64,000 nt of DNA from Streblospio benedicti (GCA_019095985.1 CM032666.1:38570572-38634571); one strand, 5' to 3'. Counted from the stretch's first letter, positions 34,626 through 46,086 are shown. Notes: a model not told the origin generated them from the sequence alone. Numbers and translations are program-made.

Positions 34626-34869
34626 GAGCCTAATGTCAATTGCTCTACCAAATATGTCTGTTACACAGGCCTTTAAATCTAAGGCATGTGAAAGGGTAGT
34701 TTTAAAAAGGATTATGAATTTTTTAATATGTGGGCGTAACCACTTTTTAAGGACAATGTGGAACAGTAGTTTTTAAACATTGTATCAAAATTCATAGGTT
34801 TCCCGCTCATCAAACCAATGAAGCCCCATGATCCCACAACTTTGCTAACTATGGTCTTTATATCTAGAA

Positions 34870-35300
34870 GCGTCTACGTGACACCTCTGTCAAATAATTG
34901 AGAGATTACATCATTTATTTCAATGAGGAAGTGACCACTTTAAAAACGTTATATTGTTTAATAACTTTATGATTTTGATAAAACCACCTTTTATTCATGC
35001 AAAAGGCAATGCTATTCGCCATCAAATCAATATGTTGTTGAATTATCAAAAGATGTATTATTTCTCATACAAATGTATTTTTATATTAGAATGCTGATAC
35101 GTGATTTCGTCAGAAATTATCGAATCAATTGTATTAAAAATTTGCATCCGCTAGCCTCGAACACCGTCAGGGAGGCCGATTCTCTAGCTGCACACTGCCA
35201 ACCAACCAAAGGTTAGGTCATCGCATTCTTTTCTTGTGTACTTACCTTAACTGTTTAAAAGCAACATTGAGTTTTTAACACAATGAGCTGATCTGGAAAT
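34870..35300 (+). repeat. R1 repeat copy in left arm
   Basis: 'gtctacgtgacacctctg', 'ccatcaaatcaatatgttgt', 'aaaaatttgcatccgctagc', 'caaaggttaggtcatcgcat' and 'gtttttaacacaatgagc' are R1 words in the usual order. Confidence 0.78.
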
Positions 35301-35400
35301 CCCCTAGTCACAGTATCGTTAAAAGGTACAATAGATATATTTGATTTTTCAACCCAAAGCATATACGTAAATGTAAATGTGGTGGTTTTTATAGTCGTCC

Positions 35401-36020
35401 TGTAACGACTCAGTAGGTCTCCAGTAGGTTGCAGCAACTACTTGGTATAAGTAGTTATAAGTAAGTTGCACTGGACTAGGTTTCTTATCCCCTTTTTTTA
35501 CACACCTTGTTGTTATACCTTCTTAAGCCCGCTGTGTAGGTTGGGACTCAGTACACTATGGTACTGAGATCGGCCGTGGGGCCCCTCAGTTTCCTTAGGC
35601 GCTAATTCGGATGTGCGTAGGGCTGGTAGCTATTCCCTTGGGCATGGGCCTTCTTTACATATCTGAGGGCTAGCGGTGGCGAACCCCCTCCTCAGCGCCT
35701 GGGACCGCGTAGCTTCGTAAAGGGGCTTTGTGCATTGCGTGTCAGCACCGGTGCGAAGTCCCCCTCCCGGCGTAGGGGGCCTGTGGAAGTGAGCTCCCGG
35801 CTTGTTAGTCACCAGGCACTAGCCCAGTGCGCTGGATGGTGGCTGTGCATTGGGGTTCCAGTTAACACAACAAAGAGTAGTAAAGGGGCAACATCGTCAA
35901 GGGATCGATCGTCCGGTCGCGTCCCCTAGCCTCGGGGCTGAGTGGCGTCGCGAATCCAGCACAGCGGCAGACCGACCATCGCAGGTCGCACTGGCGCGCG
36001 ACCGATTCCACTTGTTTACA
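35401..36020. mobile_element. Solo LTR, about 620 bp (LTR retrotransposon fossil)
   Basis: The right arm shows the empty site: its reverse complement reads straight through 'atagtcgtcctgatccaag'. The left arm has about 620 extra bp there. The insert begins TGTAA and ends TTACA, inverted LTR ends of the TG...CA type, and GTCC is duplicated on each side (4-bp target duplication). It is clearly richer in G+C than the host DNA. No internal retroelement region is present, so it is a solo LTR left by recombination. The family cannot be named; a 4-bp duplication fits Ty3/Gypsy- or BEL-type elements. It is absent from the other arm, so it is younger than the split of the two arms or haplotypes. Confidence 0.75.
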
Positions 36021-36161
36021 GTCCTGATCCAAGTCTTGCTCTCAAGACTTTTTAATATACACCAGGTGATTGGCACATTTATTGATCATCATTTGATCAT
36101 TTCTCACATACGTGCATCGGCGACACATTCAGCACACAATGATAATCAGTCACACACTTTT

Positions 36162-36476
36162 CAGGGACGTAGCTAGTATGAGGCAACTGAGGCGGTCGCC
36201 ATACTGTTTTTCCTCCTGCATCAAATGCCCTCCCGTTTTACAACTTTGCCCCATTGTTTTTTTGCCATTTTAGATTAGATATGAACATGCATACAAATTA
36301 ATCTGTTTATCTGTATTTGCTATTTATGGGAAAACACATCATCAAAGAGCAGTCTCTCAGTTTTGTTATGTATCTATGTCTGATATTATAGTTGAATTGA
36401 TATTTGTTATTTCGACACCAACCACCACAGAGCTAAGAAATCGCCTCACCGTATTTGACGGTCTAGCTACGCCCTG
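36162..36476. mobile_element. hAT-like MITE, 315 bp (left arm copy)
   Basis: Ends CAGGGACGTAGCTAG and CTAGCTACGCCCTG are inverted repeats of the CAGGGGCGTAGC type common in hAT-derived elements. The body is noncoding. The same element, same length, stands in the right arm at 47715-48029. Clear 8-bp target duplications were not seen. Confidence 0.7.
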
Positions 36477-36489
36477 ATCTTTCTACCCA

Positions 36490-36640
36490 ATAATCTGTAC
36501 CTATTATTTAACATGTAGGCACCATGGAGCAGTGTGCAACTTGCTATGGGTACGTTTGCTCAACACCTACCAGCAGACCCGACCGGGAATCGAACCCACG
36601 ACCTTCTGGTTACTGAGCTAGCTCTAGACCCATCTCAAAT
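36490..36640 (-). mobile_element. tRNA-derived SINE piece (left arm)
   Basis: The minus strand reads 'gctcagtaaccagaaggtcg', B box GGTTCGATTCCC, 'ggtcgggtctgctggtagg' and 'actgctccatggtgcctac'. The A-box half is missing. It is directly adjacent to the hAT-like MITE. Confidence 0.7.
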
Positions 36641-37539
36641 TTAGCCAATTGGCTAAACGACCACATTTTCTTTAGCCAATTGAATTTTTTTAGCCAACTG
36701 GCTGAAGAACTAAATTATTCTTTAGCCAATTGAATTTCTTTTTCGCCAAGCAAAACCTAATGAAATTAATTAACAAGGCAATGATAACACAAACATCATT
36801 ACTTTTTAGTTACTTTGACAATATTTGTACTATAAATATCTTAATGACATCTGATAAAATTGTGTTTGATTTGCCAACGCTCAAGCTTGAGCAGCTGAAA
36901 GGTTATATAACTTTCAAAACTTGAAGAACAGACCCTGATTATGACTGCTTTACATCAACCAATGAAGTACATTGGCCAATAATGGATACAAACGTTTGAT
37001 AACACAAATAAACTATATTTTCTTAATTTTAAAGCAATTTTTCTGAGGGTGACCGGTGGGACTGGAAGAAGGGAGACCTATGCAGGTCTCCTTTCGAAGC
37101 CTCTCGGCTCCGCCATCGGCCGCCCGTGTTGACGAATAGCAATGCTGGGGGAGTGGGGGGGAGGCGTGGGAGTGGATATACTTCCATTTTCGTTCATATT
37201 TTATAATTACATTGTGAGATTCAAACGGCTGCACTTATTATTAAAAACTAACCTAGTCTACCAGCATTGATTCTTTATTATTAAAAACACCAACGAACGT
37301 TTAATCCATGGAATTTTGCAATATTGAGGAAGCATTCTAGATCTAAACACATATGCTCGCCATTTTGCTAAATGTGAAACAATAAACCAATGCATCGTTG
37401 AATCACGTTTTTTTATTTATTCACGATGAAAGTGTCGATATGGCAGTCAATGGCAGGATACTTTCACGATACAAATGATTATATATGAATATGCAAAATA
37501 TTGGTTTTTTATTTAAGTAAATTCCTCACGTGTATGGGC

Positions 37540-37550
37540 GCCGCCATCTT
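37540..37550 (-). promoter_or_regulatory. YY1-like motif (left arm)
   Basis: GCCGCCATCTT is the reverse of AAGATGGCGGC, the consensus of the YY1 factor. A CACGTG E-box lies 7-12 bp away. It is conserved at 46647-46657. No gene start could be tied to it. Confidence 0.35.
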
Positions 37551-37749
37551 TGTTGTCATTGCGTGAGCGGCGCTCGAAATGTTGTCAACTAGAATGATTG
37601 ATGACGAAAGGCGTTCTGACATTTAGTCTCGATTTGGAGGACAAAATTTGTTTTTACAAATTTTTCTTGAATGAAAATGATTCGGCACAATGGCAAAGAG
37701 TAAGCAATATCTCGCCCATCATGAAAAAATCTCGCCCATGGCAATAAAA

Positions 37750-37817
37750 GCGAACTGGCAGCGCATGCCCAGGGGTTACTGAGTCCAACACCCTAACCAT
37801 TCGGCTATGGAAGCACA
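37750..37817 (-). mobile_element. Degraded tRNA-like SINE head (left arm)
   Basis: The minus strand reads 'gtgcttccatagccgaatgg' and 'ttagggtgttggactcag', a tRNA-like 5' half with A box TAGCCGAATGG. The B box is poor ('ccagttcgctttt'), so it is probably inactive. Confidence 0.6.
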
Positions 37818-38549
37818 CTAAAAGTATACAAATTAGCAGTAATTTTATTTGCTGCAGGCATGAGTACCTATGTGCGTTCACTGTGGGATTGATAAATGGC
37901 TACTCACTGGCAGATTCAGGCTTTCTATTTGTATACACGGTGCATATACACAAGCAGATCCAGGTTTTGGGAAAAGGGGTCAGTGTGAGGAAGTACTACA
38001 CCAAGAGAAAACAATGATAAAATTAAATCAAAAGTGTTCAAAGAATAAGGTGTCACTAGAACAATGTTGACTTATGGGCAAATAAATTGAGTGCTGAACA
38101 GATGTATACTTTAAGAACTATATGAATTTGAGGAGAAAACCTCAGAATGAATTTACAGCAGCGATCAATATCCAGCGAAACATATTGCTGTGAGTTGTAT
38201 TAATAACAGATAATAATCAATATTTGTTTATCTGTAAAAGCTTTAGCTTGTCCGGAGACATACATAATGCATATACAGTTAAATGATTCATAAACAATAC
38301 ATACCTACATAGATACATACATAGTTAGAATCGAAGTGAACACAAGGCTTTTGATTCAGCTACTGAAGCGACACAATAAAATAAACAAAACAAATACTTG
38401 CCATTATGACAACACTTACTCCTGCTTACATTTAACCATTTTCCCCATTTACTCTGTCTGCATGACAATATCTGTCAAAGCTAAATGTAAAATGTAATTG
38501 TACTTATATACAGTAGAAATTCACAGTCTGTCGTGCTCCAGCGACTTTA

Positions 38550-39375
38550 CAACTTGAGTCCAAGTACAAACCCATTGATGATTTTTCCAATGTTCTTGAG
38601 TCCAAGTACAAGTACTTTGATTGTACTTGAGTCCAAGTACCAAGTACAATGATTGACTGTTCAACAGAATGCAACATAAACACTCTTACTTTTAGTGTGT
38701 ATATGAGTTTATTGCCAAGTCAATACTAGCAGATATTTATGCTGGGAAAAACGCTTGAATGTTCTAAAGGAATCTGTTGAAATAGTTTCATTATTATAGA
38801 TAAATGTAACAATGTACATTTTATATAACATATAGTTATCGACCAATATATAGTTTTTTTCTGTTACTCAAAACATAAAAAGAAAAAAGAACAGCAAAAC
38901 AATAAATGAAACCATGTGCTACATACATGTTAGGAGTACATGTATAGAGTTATATTGAGTATCTACAAATTCTATCACTGCACATTCACATCAACCCATC
39001 ATATTGTGCTGCACCATATCTCCAACTAATGACAGGCTGACCACTTGCTACCCATTCCCTTATTCGGAAGTATTCTTCAGGAAAGCGCTTTACTAGGTGA
39101 TAGTTGAACTATTATGCAAGCATCACTAACAATTGTTTATGGTATTTTTTTGCAACCAGAAGATACATCATAGAAATATTCCATTATCTTAACTTATACA
39201 AGTAGTACATTTAATTTAAGTAGATAGTATAGTTTGTTCTTATATATGGGATAGTTTTGTTACCATTTCTTTGTTCGAAATATAGTGTGTATTAAGTTTT
39301 TCAAATGTACTTGAGTCAAAGTCCAAGTACAGCAAATTGCTGTACTTGCAAGTACTGTACCTATGCACAACTCTG
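38550..39375. mobile_element. Putative hAT-like non-autonomous element with GTACTTGAGTC words
   Basis: The left part repeats 'cttgagtccaagtac' three times (38553-38645). The right part has 'gtacttgagtcaaagtcc' and 'tgctgtacttgcaagtact' and ends GCATAGGTAC-type words in reverse up to GCACAACTCTG at 39375. Reversed, the right end starts CAGAGTTGTGC, a hAT-type terminus. The left terminus is not clear. It cuts into R1, whose 'taactactacacc' follows at once. Confidence 0.5.
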
Positions 39376-39464
39376 GTAACTACTACACCAAAACAGTGAT
39401 GAAAATAAAATGATCAAAACAAATGCTAGCTATCAAAATAGCACTCACTCGAGCTCACATTTCA

Positions 39465-39564
<100 letters not shown>

Positions 39565-40676
39565 CATTTAGTCTGTCAACAACTCAATATAAATCAAATT
39601 TAGCATAGGTGTCTGCACTTCTAATAGTCCATGCACCGTTAAGAGACACCTTTACTGATCAGAGATTAAATAGATATAAGCGTCTAAGTGACACCTCAAA
39701 TATTCTAGAAATGTTGAGTACATTGACGTCTTCGATATTACTCTGCAGACATTATTTTATATAATCACTATGACATCTATAAATCGTTTTCTGTTTACTA
39801 ATTCTCAATACTAATCACCATCAAATCAATATCTTGTTAACTTATTCAAAACAACACCTATTGTTTCTATTACGCTTGTTTTTGACATTAGAATGATGTA
39901 AAACATATTTTTGTCTAAATTATCGAACTAATTGTATTAAAATTTGCATCCATAACGGCCTCGAAGATTATCAGTGAAGATATTTTCTAGCTACGCACTG
40001 CCACCCAATCAAAGGTTAGGTCATCACATTCTTTTTTTGTGTGTACTTATCCTAACTGTTTGAAGCAACAGAGCGCTTTTAACACAATGAGCTATCAATC
40101 CAGTGTGAACTGAGGAGTTTCTAGTTCACTGTGCGTATACCCAGGCAGATCCAGGTTTTGGGGAAAGGGTCCGTGGGAGAAATACCTACACCAAGACAGT
40201 AATAAGATAAAATGATAAAACCAAATATTTTCTATTATAACAGCCACTCACTCGAGCTCACATTTCATGGTCTTTTTTTTCATTTAGTCTATCAGCAATA
40301 CAAAATCAGTCATAATTTTGCAAATGTTTCTACTCTTCAAACAGCTGGAGCACCGTTATTATAGACTATTATATATATATATAATCAATTAATGATACAT
40401 AAAGAAGTTTTCAGTGTCTATGTGACACCACAAATAATATATTGGTATTTCAGGTTTGATTAAGTAATACATGATAATAGACGTTATTTTAAACACTATG
40501 ATTTTTATCAATCGCTTTCTATTCATGCAAGTAGCCAATACTACTTGCCATTAAATCAATACATTGTTGGATTATTGAGAAAACACACATTATTTCTGTT
40601 ACAACTGTATTTAATGTTAGAATGTTGGAACGTAGTTTTGTTTATATCTATCGAATAATTGTGTATTAAAATTTGC

Positions 40677-40869
40677 ATTCTATCATTCCGTGCAAAAATC
40701 ACCGCCAATAACCAATGCTGATTGGTCAATTATACGATTGACTGCACGTGGAGATTCACTACTACGGCACTAGTCTAAACTCGTCACATTTTCAATACAG
40801 CCGCTGACGTCGCATGGTCAAAATTTTAGACTAGTGCCGTAGTAGTGGTCTCCGCGCGTGCAGTCAATC
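40677..40869 (+). mobile_element. DH element, first hairpin only
   Basis: It starts ATTCTATCATTCCGTG and ends 'gcgtgcagtcaatc'. First hairpin arms include 'actacggcactagtctaaac' and 'agactagtgccgtagtagtg'. The second half of the element is missing; R1 unit 3 starts about 12 bp later. Confidence 0.75.
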
Positions 40870-41314
40870 TCATTTAAATTCACATTTCATGGTCTTTTTT
40901 TTTCATTTAGTCTATCAGCAATACAAAATCAGTCATAATTTTGCAAATGTTTCTACTCTTCAAACAGCTGAAGCACCGTTATTATAGAGTATCAATTAAT
41001 GATGAATCAAGAAGTTTTCAGTGTCTATGTGACACCACAAATAATATTGGTATTTCAGGTTTGATTAATAGACGTTATAGACGTAATAATAGAAGTAATA
41101 TATAATAATAGACGTTTATTTTTTTTTTAATCACTATGATTTTTATCAATCGTTTTCTATTCATGCAAGTAGCCAATACTACTTACCATTAAATCAATAC
41201 ATTGTTGAATTATTGAGAAACACACATTATTGCTATTACAATTGTATTTAATGTTAGAATGTTGGAACGTAGTTTTCGTCTATATTTATCGAATAATTGT
41301 GTATTAAAATTTGC

Positions 41315-41732
41315 ATTCTATCATTCCGTGCAAAAATCACCGCCAATAACCAATGCTGATTGGTCAACCAGCGTGCTCAATTATACGATTGACTGCACGC
41401 GCGGAGACCACTACTACGGCACTAGTATAAACTCGTCACATTTTCAATACAGCCGCTGACGTCACATGGTCAAAAGTTAAGACTAGTGCCGTAGTAGTGG
41501 TCTCCCGCGCGTGCAGTCAATCGTATAATTGAGCACGCTGGTCGACTAATTTAACTTGCAATGAGAACGTTATGATATGATTTATTTTTAAAATAAAAAA
41601 CAGATCATACACTCGTTTAGTGTGGATGTTAGTCATGATAGAATGGTATTTGACCACTCGATTGTCGTGTCAATGGGAAAATTGAGCATGCTGACGTCTG
41701 ATTTGACACTCAATCTCGTGGTCAATTCCTAC
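41315..41732 (+). mobile_element. DH element, best complete copy (418 bp)
   Basis: The start box is ATTCTATCATTCCGTG. First hairpin: arms 41361-41432 and 41476-41548, about 72 bp, roughly 95% complementary, with a ~43-bp loop; they include 'gcgtgctcaattatacgatt' and 'gagaccactactacggcact'. Next come 'gagaacgttatgatatgatt', 'tttaaaataaa', and 'gtcatgatagaatggt', which inverts the start box. Second hairpin from 'tgaccactcgattgtcgtgt' to 'actcaatctcgtggtcaatt'; its top is deleted here but whole at 56114-56242. The element sits inside R1, whose 'tttgcat...ccataacgg' is split. It encodes no protein. Confidence 0.85.
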
Positions 41733-42110
41733 ATTCATAACAGCTTCAAAGATCGTCAGCAAACATATTTTGTAGGTACACACTGCAGCCCAACCAAAGT
41801 TGGGTCGTCACATCCCTTTGCTGTGCATTAACCCTAACTGTTTAAAAGCAATAAAAAAGCTATTAACACAACGCTACTGCTCTGGGAAATCCCTAGTCAC
41901 AGTATCTTTAAAACGTAGAATACAGATGTTAATTTTTTTAGCCCCACACACACACATATACCCATTATACTGTGCATATACACAGGCAGATCCAGGTTTT
42001 GGGAAAAGAGGTTGCTGTGAGGAACTATTACACCAACACAAGACAGTCATAAGATAAAATGATCAAAACAAATACATGTACTGGCCATTATAACACGTAT
42101 TCGAGCTCAC

Positions 42111-42960
42111 ATTTAACAATTGTTTTTTTTTCATTTGCCATGCCCGCAACACAACACCAATTAAAATTCTGCGTGTCTTTCTTCATCTCATACACAATGC
42201 GCCTTTCTTTTTATCTTGTCATTATTTCTCGTTCGCTATACATCAAACGAGAACTTTGGAGGCATACATCAACTACGAAATGGTAAGAAAAATAAAGATT
42301 CACTGTAAAGTCAGCGTAAAATTAACTTGAAATGACCACATTAATCTCAGGGTACCGCGCATGACTTATACAAACCACTCATGAACTTTAATGAAGCTTC
42401 TAACATTTTCCAAAATATGGTTGACATTTGCCTGGGCATGACCCTCCATAATCCCGAATAAAACTGTACGGATTATGAAATGGCAAACACGTGGCAGAGC
42501 AAGCGCTGTCGATCAATTAACTTAAATGCGAAGTTAGATGTTACTGTGCATGGGGTAAAAGTAACATGGCCGTTTTTGAGCCGTTTTACCCTCTATAAAA
42601 AGTGAGGCAATAAAAAAATTTCCTGAAACGTATCCAACCAAAGGCTATGTAAGTGACATTACTTTGTTTCGTACGTACACCAGCCGTTTAAAGGAATGGG
42701 CAGTTTTTAGCATCCCGAGCCTACTTATCTGGTAAATCCTAGTCTGGATATATTTAAAGGATAGCATACGAATGTTCAGCCACCAGTATGCAAATGAGCT
42801 TTTTTGATTGGCTTACAGGCACCCGTCACATTATGTATTTTGACTACATGGTGTTAATACTTGACACAGTAGACTGGGGTGCGGATGCAGGACCCTCTTA
42901 CACCTCTTCAATATTGGACATCCTGTGAAAACATGATATGAGAACTCTTTGAAAAGTCAG
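42111..42960. other. No gene seen
   Basis: A TATAAAAAG lies at about 42593. If the small ORF at 42964 is real this could belong to its promoter, but nothing else supports that. Confidence 0.35.
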
Positions 42961-42963
42961 AAA

Positions 42964-43152
42964 ATGAGATGGATCTACATGAAGACAGAACTTAGTTTCG
43001 GACCACGTGTATGGGCCTTTAGTTTGCAGTGTCTGAAATGGATGGCATTGCCAACTAGGTACAAAAAAAACTTTGAAAGACTAATTGAAAGACCATACAA
43101 AATGCCAGCATTGCTTAAGGACAGTCCACCACTTAATATTCACTTGAATTGA
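42964..43152 (+). CDS. Short coding-like ORF, 62 residues, unrecognised
   Basis: ATG at 42964 gives MRWIYMKTELSFGPRVWAFS, LQCLKWMALPTRYKKNFERL, IERPYKMPALLKDSPPLNIH and LN before the stop. The composition is balanced, with W, P and R in unusual number for chance ORFs in this AT-rich DNA. 'gaaaagtcag' just upstream could be a splice acceptor, so it may be a final exon. An M1 MITE starts right after the stop. No family is recognised. Confidence 0.27.
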   Translation: MRWIYMKTELSFGPRVWAFSLQCLKWMALPTRYKKNFERLIERPYKMPALLKDSPPLNIHLN

Positions 43153-43154
43153 AG

Positions 43155-43466
43155 TACAGTAGAACCTCTCTAACAAGACCACACAGCCATCAAGTGGTCT
43201 CAATAGAGAGATGGTCTATTTAGTTAGCTTTATGTTTTGACTCTTCATGAAGATTTGGGACCGGGCAATATGGTTTAATTATAGATGTGGTATTGATTGG
43301 ATGTTATACATATACAGTAGCATCTTTCACTAGAGAGGTGACCTTTTTATGGAGGTGCGTGATGATCTCTTTGTTAAACTTTTTGAGCAGTGCTAGAAAT
43401 GTCTTCTTGTAGAGTTGGTCTCGATTGAGAGGTCGTCTTAAACTCTTAATGGGAGCTTCTACTACA
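43155..43466 (+). mobile_element. Two M1 MITE copies in tandem
   Basis: Copy one starts TACAGTAGAACCTCTCTAAC with 'catcaagtggtctcaatag' and runs to 'ggatgttatac'. Copy two starts TACAGTAGCATCTTTCACTA at 43313 and ends GGGAGCTTCTACTAC. The clean CAGTAGAACCTC start helps define the left end of the family. Confidence 0.7.
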
Positions 43467-43849
43467 TATAGCATTTTTTTCAAGAATGAAATCAGCTGTA
43501 GGGGAATGAATTTCATTTTATCAGTGGGATTACAGAGCCTATGAAACATATCATTAATTTATTGTGTACACATGATATTGAAGTTATGATTAGAACCCTG
43601 TGCCGTTACAGTAAAATTGTATTTCCTGTTTTACCCTCATTTCCAGACAACACGAGTGCATATAATTAGGACAGTCTTTGTGATTGAAGTCACCACATCA
43701 AGCCTTTAAAAAATATATTTAAAAATGGTAAACAAGGCAGAAAGATGTAGATCTATGTTTATGAAAGGGGTGAGAGATTTGAAAATTTCTCCTGCTGTGG
43801 ACTTCAAGAGAACACTACATTCTTTGAAAGATTTTGCGATATCTTTTCC

Positions 43850-44290
43850 CACTTGTATCAACATGGCCATGACTACCCACCTTGTGATATTCATTGGATC
43901 CTATGAGCTGCCTTATCAAATCAAACTCTCAGATCGTCTTGGTTTCTTGGTAAAGCGGTCAACTTAACATATATGGCCAAAATGAGAGGTTGTGGCTTTG
44001 AATTTTCATCACAGCGTAGTTTTAAGAACATATCCTTGTTTTTATACCAGTGTAGTGTCATATAAAAGTATGACAGATCAATAAATATATAACATAGTAT
44101 TTCATCACCACTCTAATCAAACGTTATTCATTACATGTATATTTATTGGGATTATCATCAATCTCACTCTATTCCCACAAATGGTCAATACTATTGACCA
44201 TTAGATTAACATTATGTTGCATTATAATTAATATGATTAATTACATTAAAATGTGTATCCATAACGGCCTCGAATATCATTAACTCCATA
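43850..44290 (+). repeat. Divergent R1-type repeat, copy a
   Basis: It shares 'gatattcattggatc' and 'gcttatcaaat'-like words with copy b (44520-44976), and 'tgtatccataacggcctcga' with R1. The 80-codon ORF at 43725-43967 runs into it, which argues against that ORF being a gene. Confidence 0.5.
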
Positions 44291-44519
44291 AAACAGTATC
44301 AGAATCTTACAGATAATAACTGGTTACGTACATGTACACAAACCTATGATTTCTGTACAGACGCACTGACACCCAGCCATGCATTACAAATATGGTCACT
44401 GGCAGCTGATGGTTTCTAAATTATCCATCTATAACAATCTGTCAAGAAATATATGCCGTAATATAACATTTGGCATATTAGAAATATTATCTCACATTAT
44501 ATATATATATAGTACTGAA

Positions 44520-44976
44520 CATGGACATAACCACTCACATGATATTCATTGGATCTCATGAGCTGGCAATCTGTCTTTGTCTGTGGCTTATCAAATTAAA
44601 GTCTTATTAGTCCATCCTGATCTCTATATTAAGTGGTCACCAACAAATATTTGTTCAAACCAGCAGATGGTGGCATAAAAATTTCATTCAAAGCGTAACT
44701 TAAAGAGATTATCTTATTCAGTTGCCAGCGCCATTATTTATAATGACACTTCCCAAAAATAGTTGATAAATATTAAGATGTTATTTCTTATTATAACTGT
44801 GATTATTATAAATCTTTCTTTATGCATACAAAAAATTAATACTATTTACCGTCAGATCAACACTATGTTCGAAAGTAAAACGATTCATATTGGTTTTGTA
44901 ACAAAATTGATAGAATGTAGAATGATGACACGTATTTTTGTCTTAATTACAACATTATTTGTATTAAAATATTTAT
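44520..44976 (+). repeat. Divergent R1-type repeat, copy b (cut by gap)
   Basis: 'catgatattcattggatctc', 'tggcttatcaaattaaag', 'catgttc'-like words and 'ttgtattaaaat' follow the order of copy a and R1. The gap at 44977 truncates it. Confidence 0.5.
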
Positions 44977-45076
44977 NNNNNNNNNNNNNNNNNNNNNNNN
45001 NNNNNNNNNNNNNNNNNNNNNNNNNNNNNNNNNNNNNNNNNNNNNNNNNNNNNNNNNNNNNNNNNNNNNNNNNNNN
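44977..45076. other. Assembly gap, 100 N
   Basis: Exactly 100 N. It lies at the inner end of the right inverted-repeat arm. Confidence 0.99.
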
Positions 45077-45224
45077 GAATTTCTACTGTATATAAGTACA
45101 ATTACATTTTACATTTATCTTTGACAGATATTGTCATGCAGACAGAGTAAATGGAAAAAAAAATGGTTAAATGTAAGCAGGAGTAAGTGTTGTCATAATA
45201 GCAAGTATTTGTTTTGTTTATTTT

Positions 45225-45475
45225 ATTGTGTCGTCCTTCAGTAGCTGAATCAAAAGCCTTGTGTTTGCTTCGATTCTAACTATGTATGTATCTATGTAGG
45301 TATGTATTGTTTATGAATCATTTAACTGTATATGCATTATGTATGTCTCCGGACAACCTAAAGCTTTTACCGATAAACCTATTTCATTCAAGTTTTACAC
45401 AACTATGAGGTATGAGGCGACACTGAAGTGATTCGATTTTGGGCACTTTATAATTAAAGTGGGATTTTGCAATTT
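45225..45475 (+). repeat. Dispersed repeat R4, copy 2
   Basis: It matches 5044-5220 in order: 'agccttgtgtttgc', 'atgtatgtctcc', 'ttttacacaactatgagg', 'gtgattcgattttgggca'. Part of it (from about 45378) is missing from the left arm. Confidence 0.6.
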
Positions 45476-45644
45476 ATGAAGGATTTATTTGCTTTTATTG
45501 TACATTGTGTTGGGCTTTGTAACTGTTATTGATTATTATCTGTTATTAGTACAACTCAAAGCAATATGTTTCGCTGGATATTGATCAGTGCTGTAAATTC
45601 ATGGTGAGGTTTTCTCCTCAAATTCATAAAGTTCTTAATTGTAA

Positions 45645-46086
45645 ATTCTATCATTCCGTGAAAAAAATCACCGCCAATAACCCACACTGATTGGTCAATC
45701 AGCGTGCTCAATTATGCGATTGACTGAACGCCTCTCCAGAGCGCGGAGACCACTACTAGGCACTAGTCTAAACTCGTCACATTATCAATACAGCCGCTGA
45801 CGCCGCAAGGCGTGTCCCGTGTAGAGGAGAGCAAAAGTTTAGACTAGTGCCATAGTGGGTCTGGTCACGCTCTTTTTTGCAAAATTGACTTGCAATGAGA
45901 ACGTTATAATATGATTTATTTTAAAATAAAATGGATTTTAGTCATGATAGAATGGTGATTGACCACTGATTTGTCGTGTCAATTGAGCATGCTGACGTCT
46001 GATTTACCCTCACTTCGTTCGAGCAAATCAGACGTCAGCATGCTCAATTTTCCCATTGACACTCAATCTCGTGGTCAATTCCTACA
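45645..46086 (+). mobile_element. DH element present only in the right arm
   Basis: The left arm has the uninterrupted site (reverse: 'gttcttaaagtatacatc'). Here ATTCTATCATTCCGTG starts the insert and 'gtggtcaattcctaca' ends it. Both hairpins are good: 'ggagaccactactaggcact' with 'gtttagactagtgcc', and 'gagcatgctgacgtctgatt' with 'aatcagacgtcagcatgctc'. Six extra bases (TTGTAA) lie between the site and the start box. No clear target duplication is seen. Confidence 0.8.

Larger units (their letters stand above)
34010..38530 (+). repeat. Left arm of a large inverted repeat
   Basis: Nearly all of this segment reappears in reverse complement at 45077-49540. Anchors include 'tactaatatagaaccaa' (34115; reverse at 49430), 'tcatccggtatatttttttg' (34253; reverse at 49288), the R1 copy, a 315-bp hAT-like MITE, two SINE pieces, and the last 200 bp before 38071, which encode the same 66-residue chance ORF in both arms. 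The outer end lies against the gap at 33910-34009. The inner end at about 38530 ('cagtagaaattc') matches the first bases after the gap at 45076, so the true inner limit is unknown. Confidence 0.92.

Noticed and set aside
35401-36020. Gene or rRNA fragment suggested by high G+C
   Set aside because: The empty site in the other arm and TG...CA ends with a 4-bp duplication fit a solo LTR; no rRNA signature or long ORF is present.
37870-38070. 66-codon ORF repeated identically at 46126-46326
   Set aside because: The identity follows from the inverted repeat. The ORF runs through R1-type repeat sequence (the '..QADPGFGKRG..' peptide is the GCAGATCCAGG repeat).
43725-43967. 80-codon ORF MVNKAERCRS...
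   Set aside because: Its second half lies in a divergent repeat also found at 44520-44976, where the frame is not kept.
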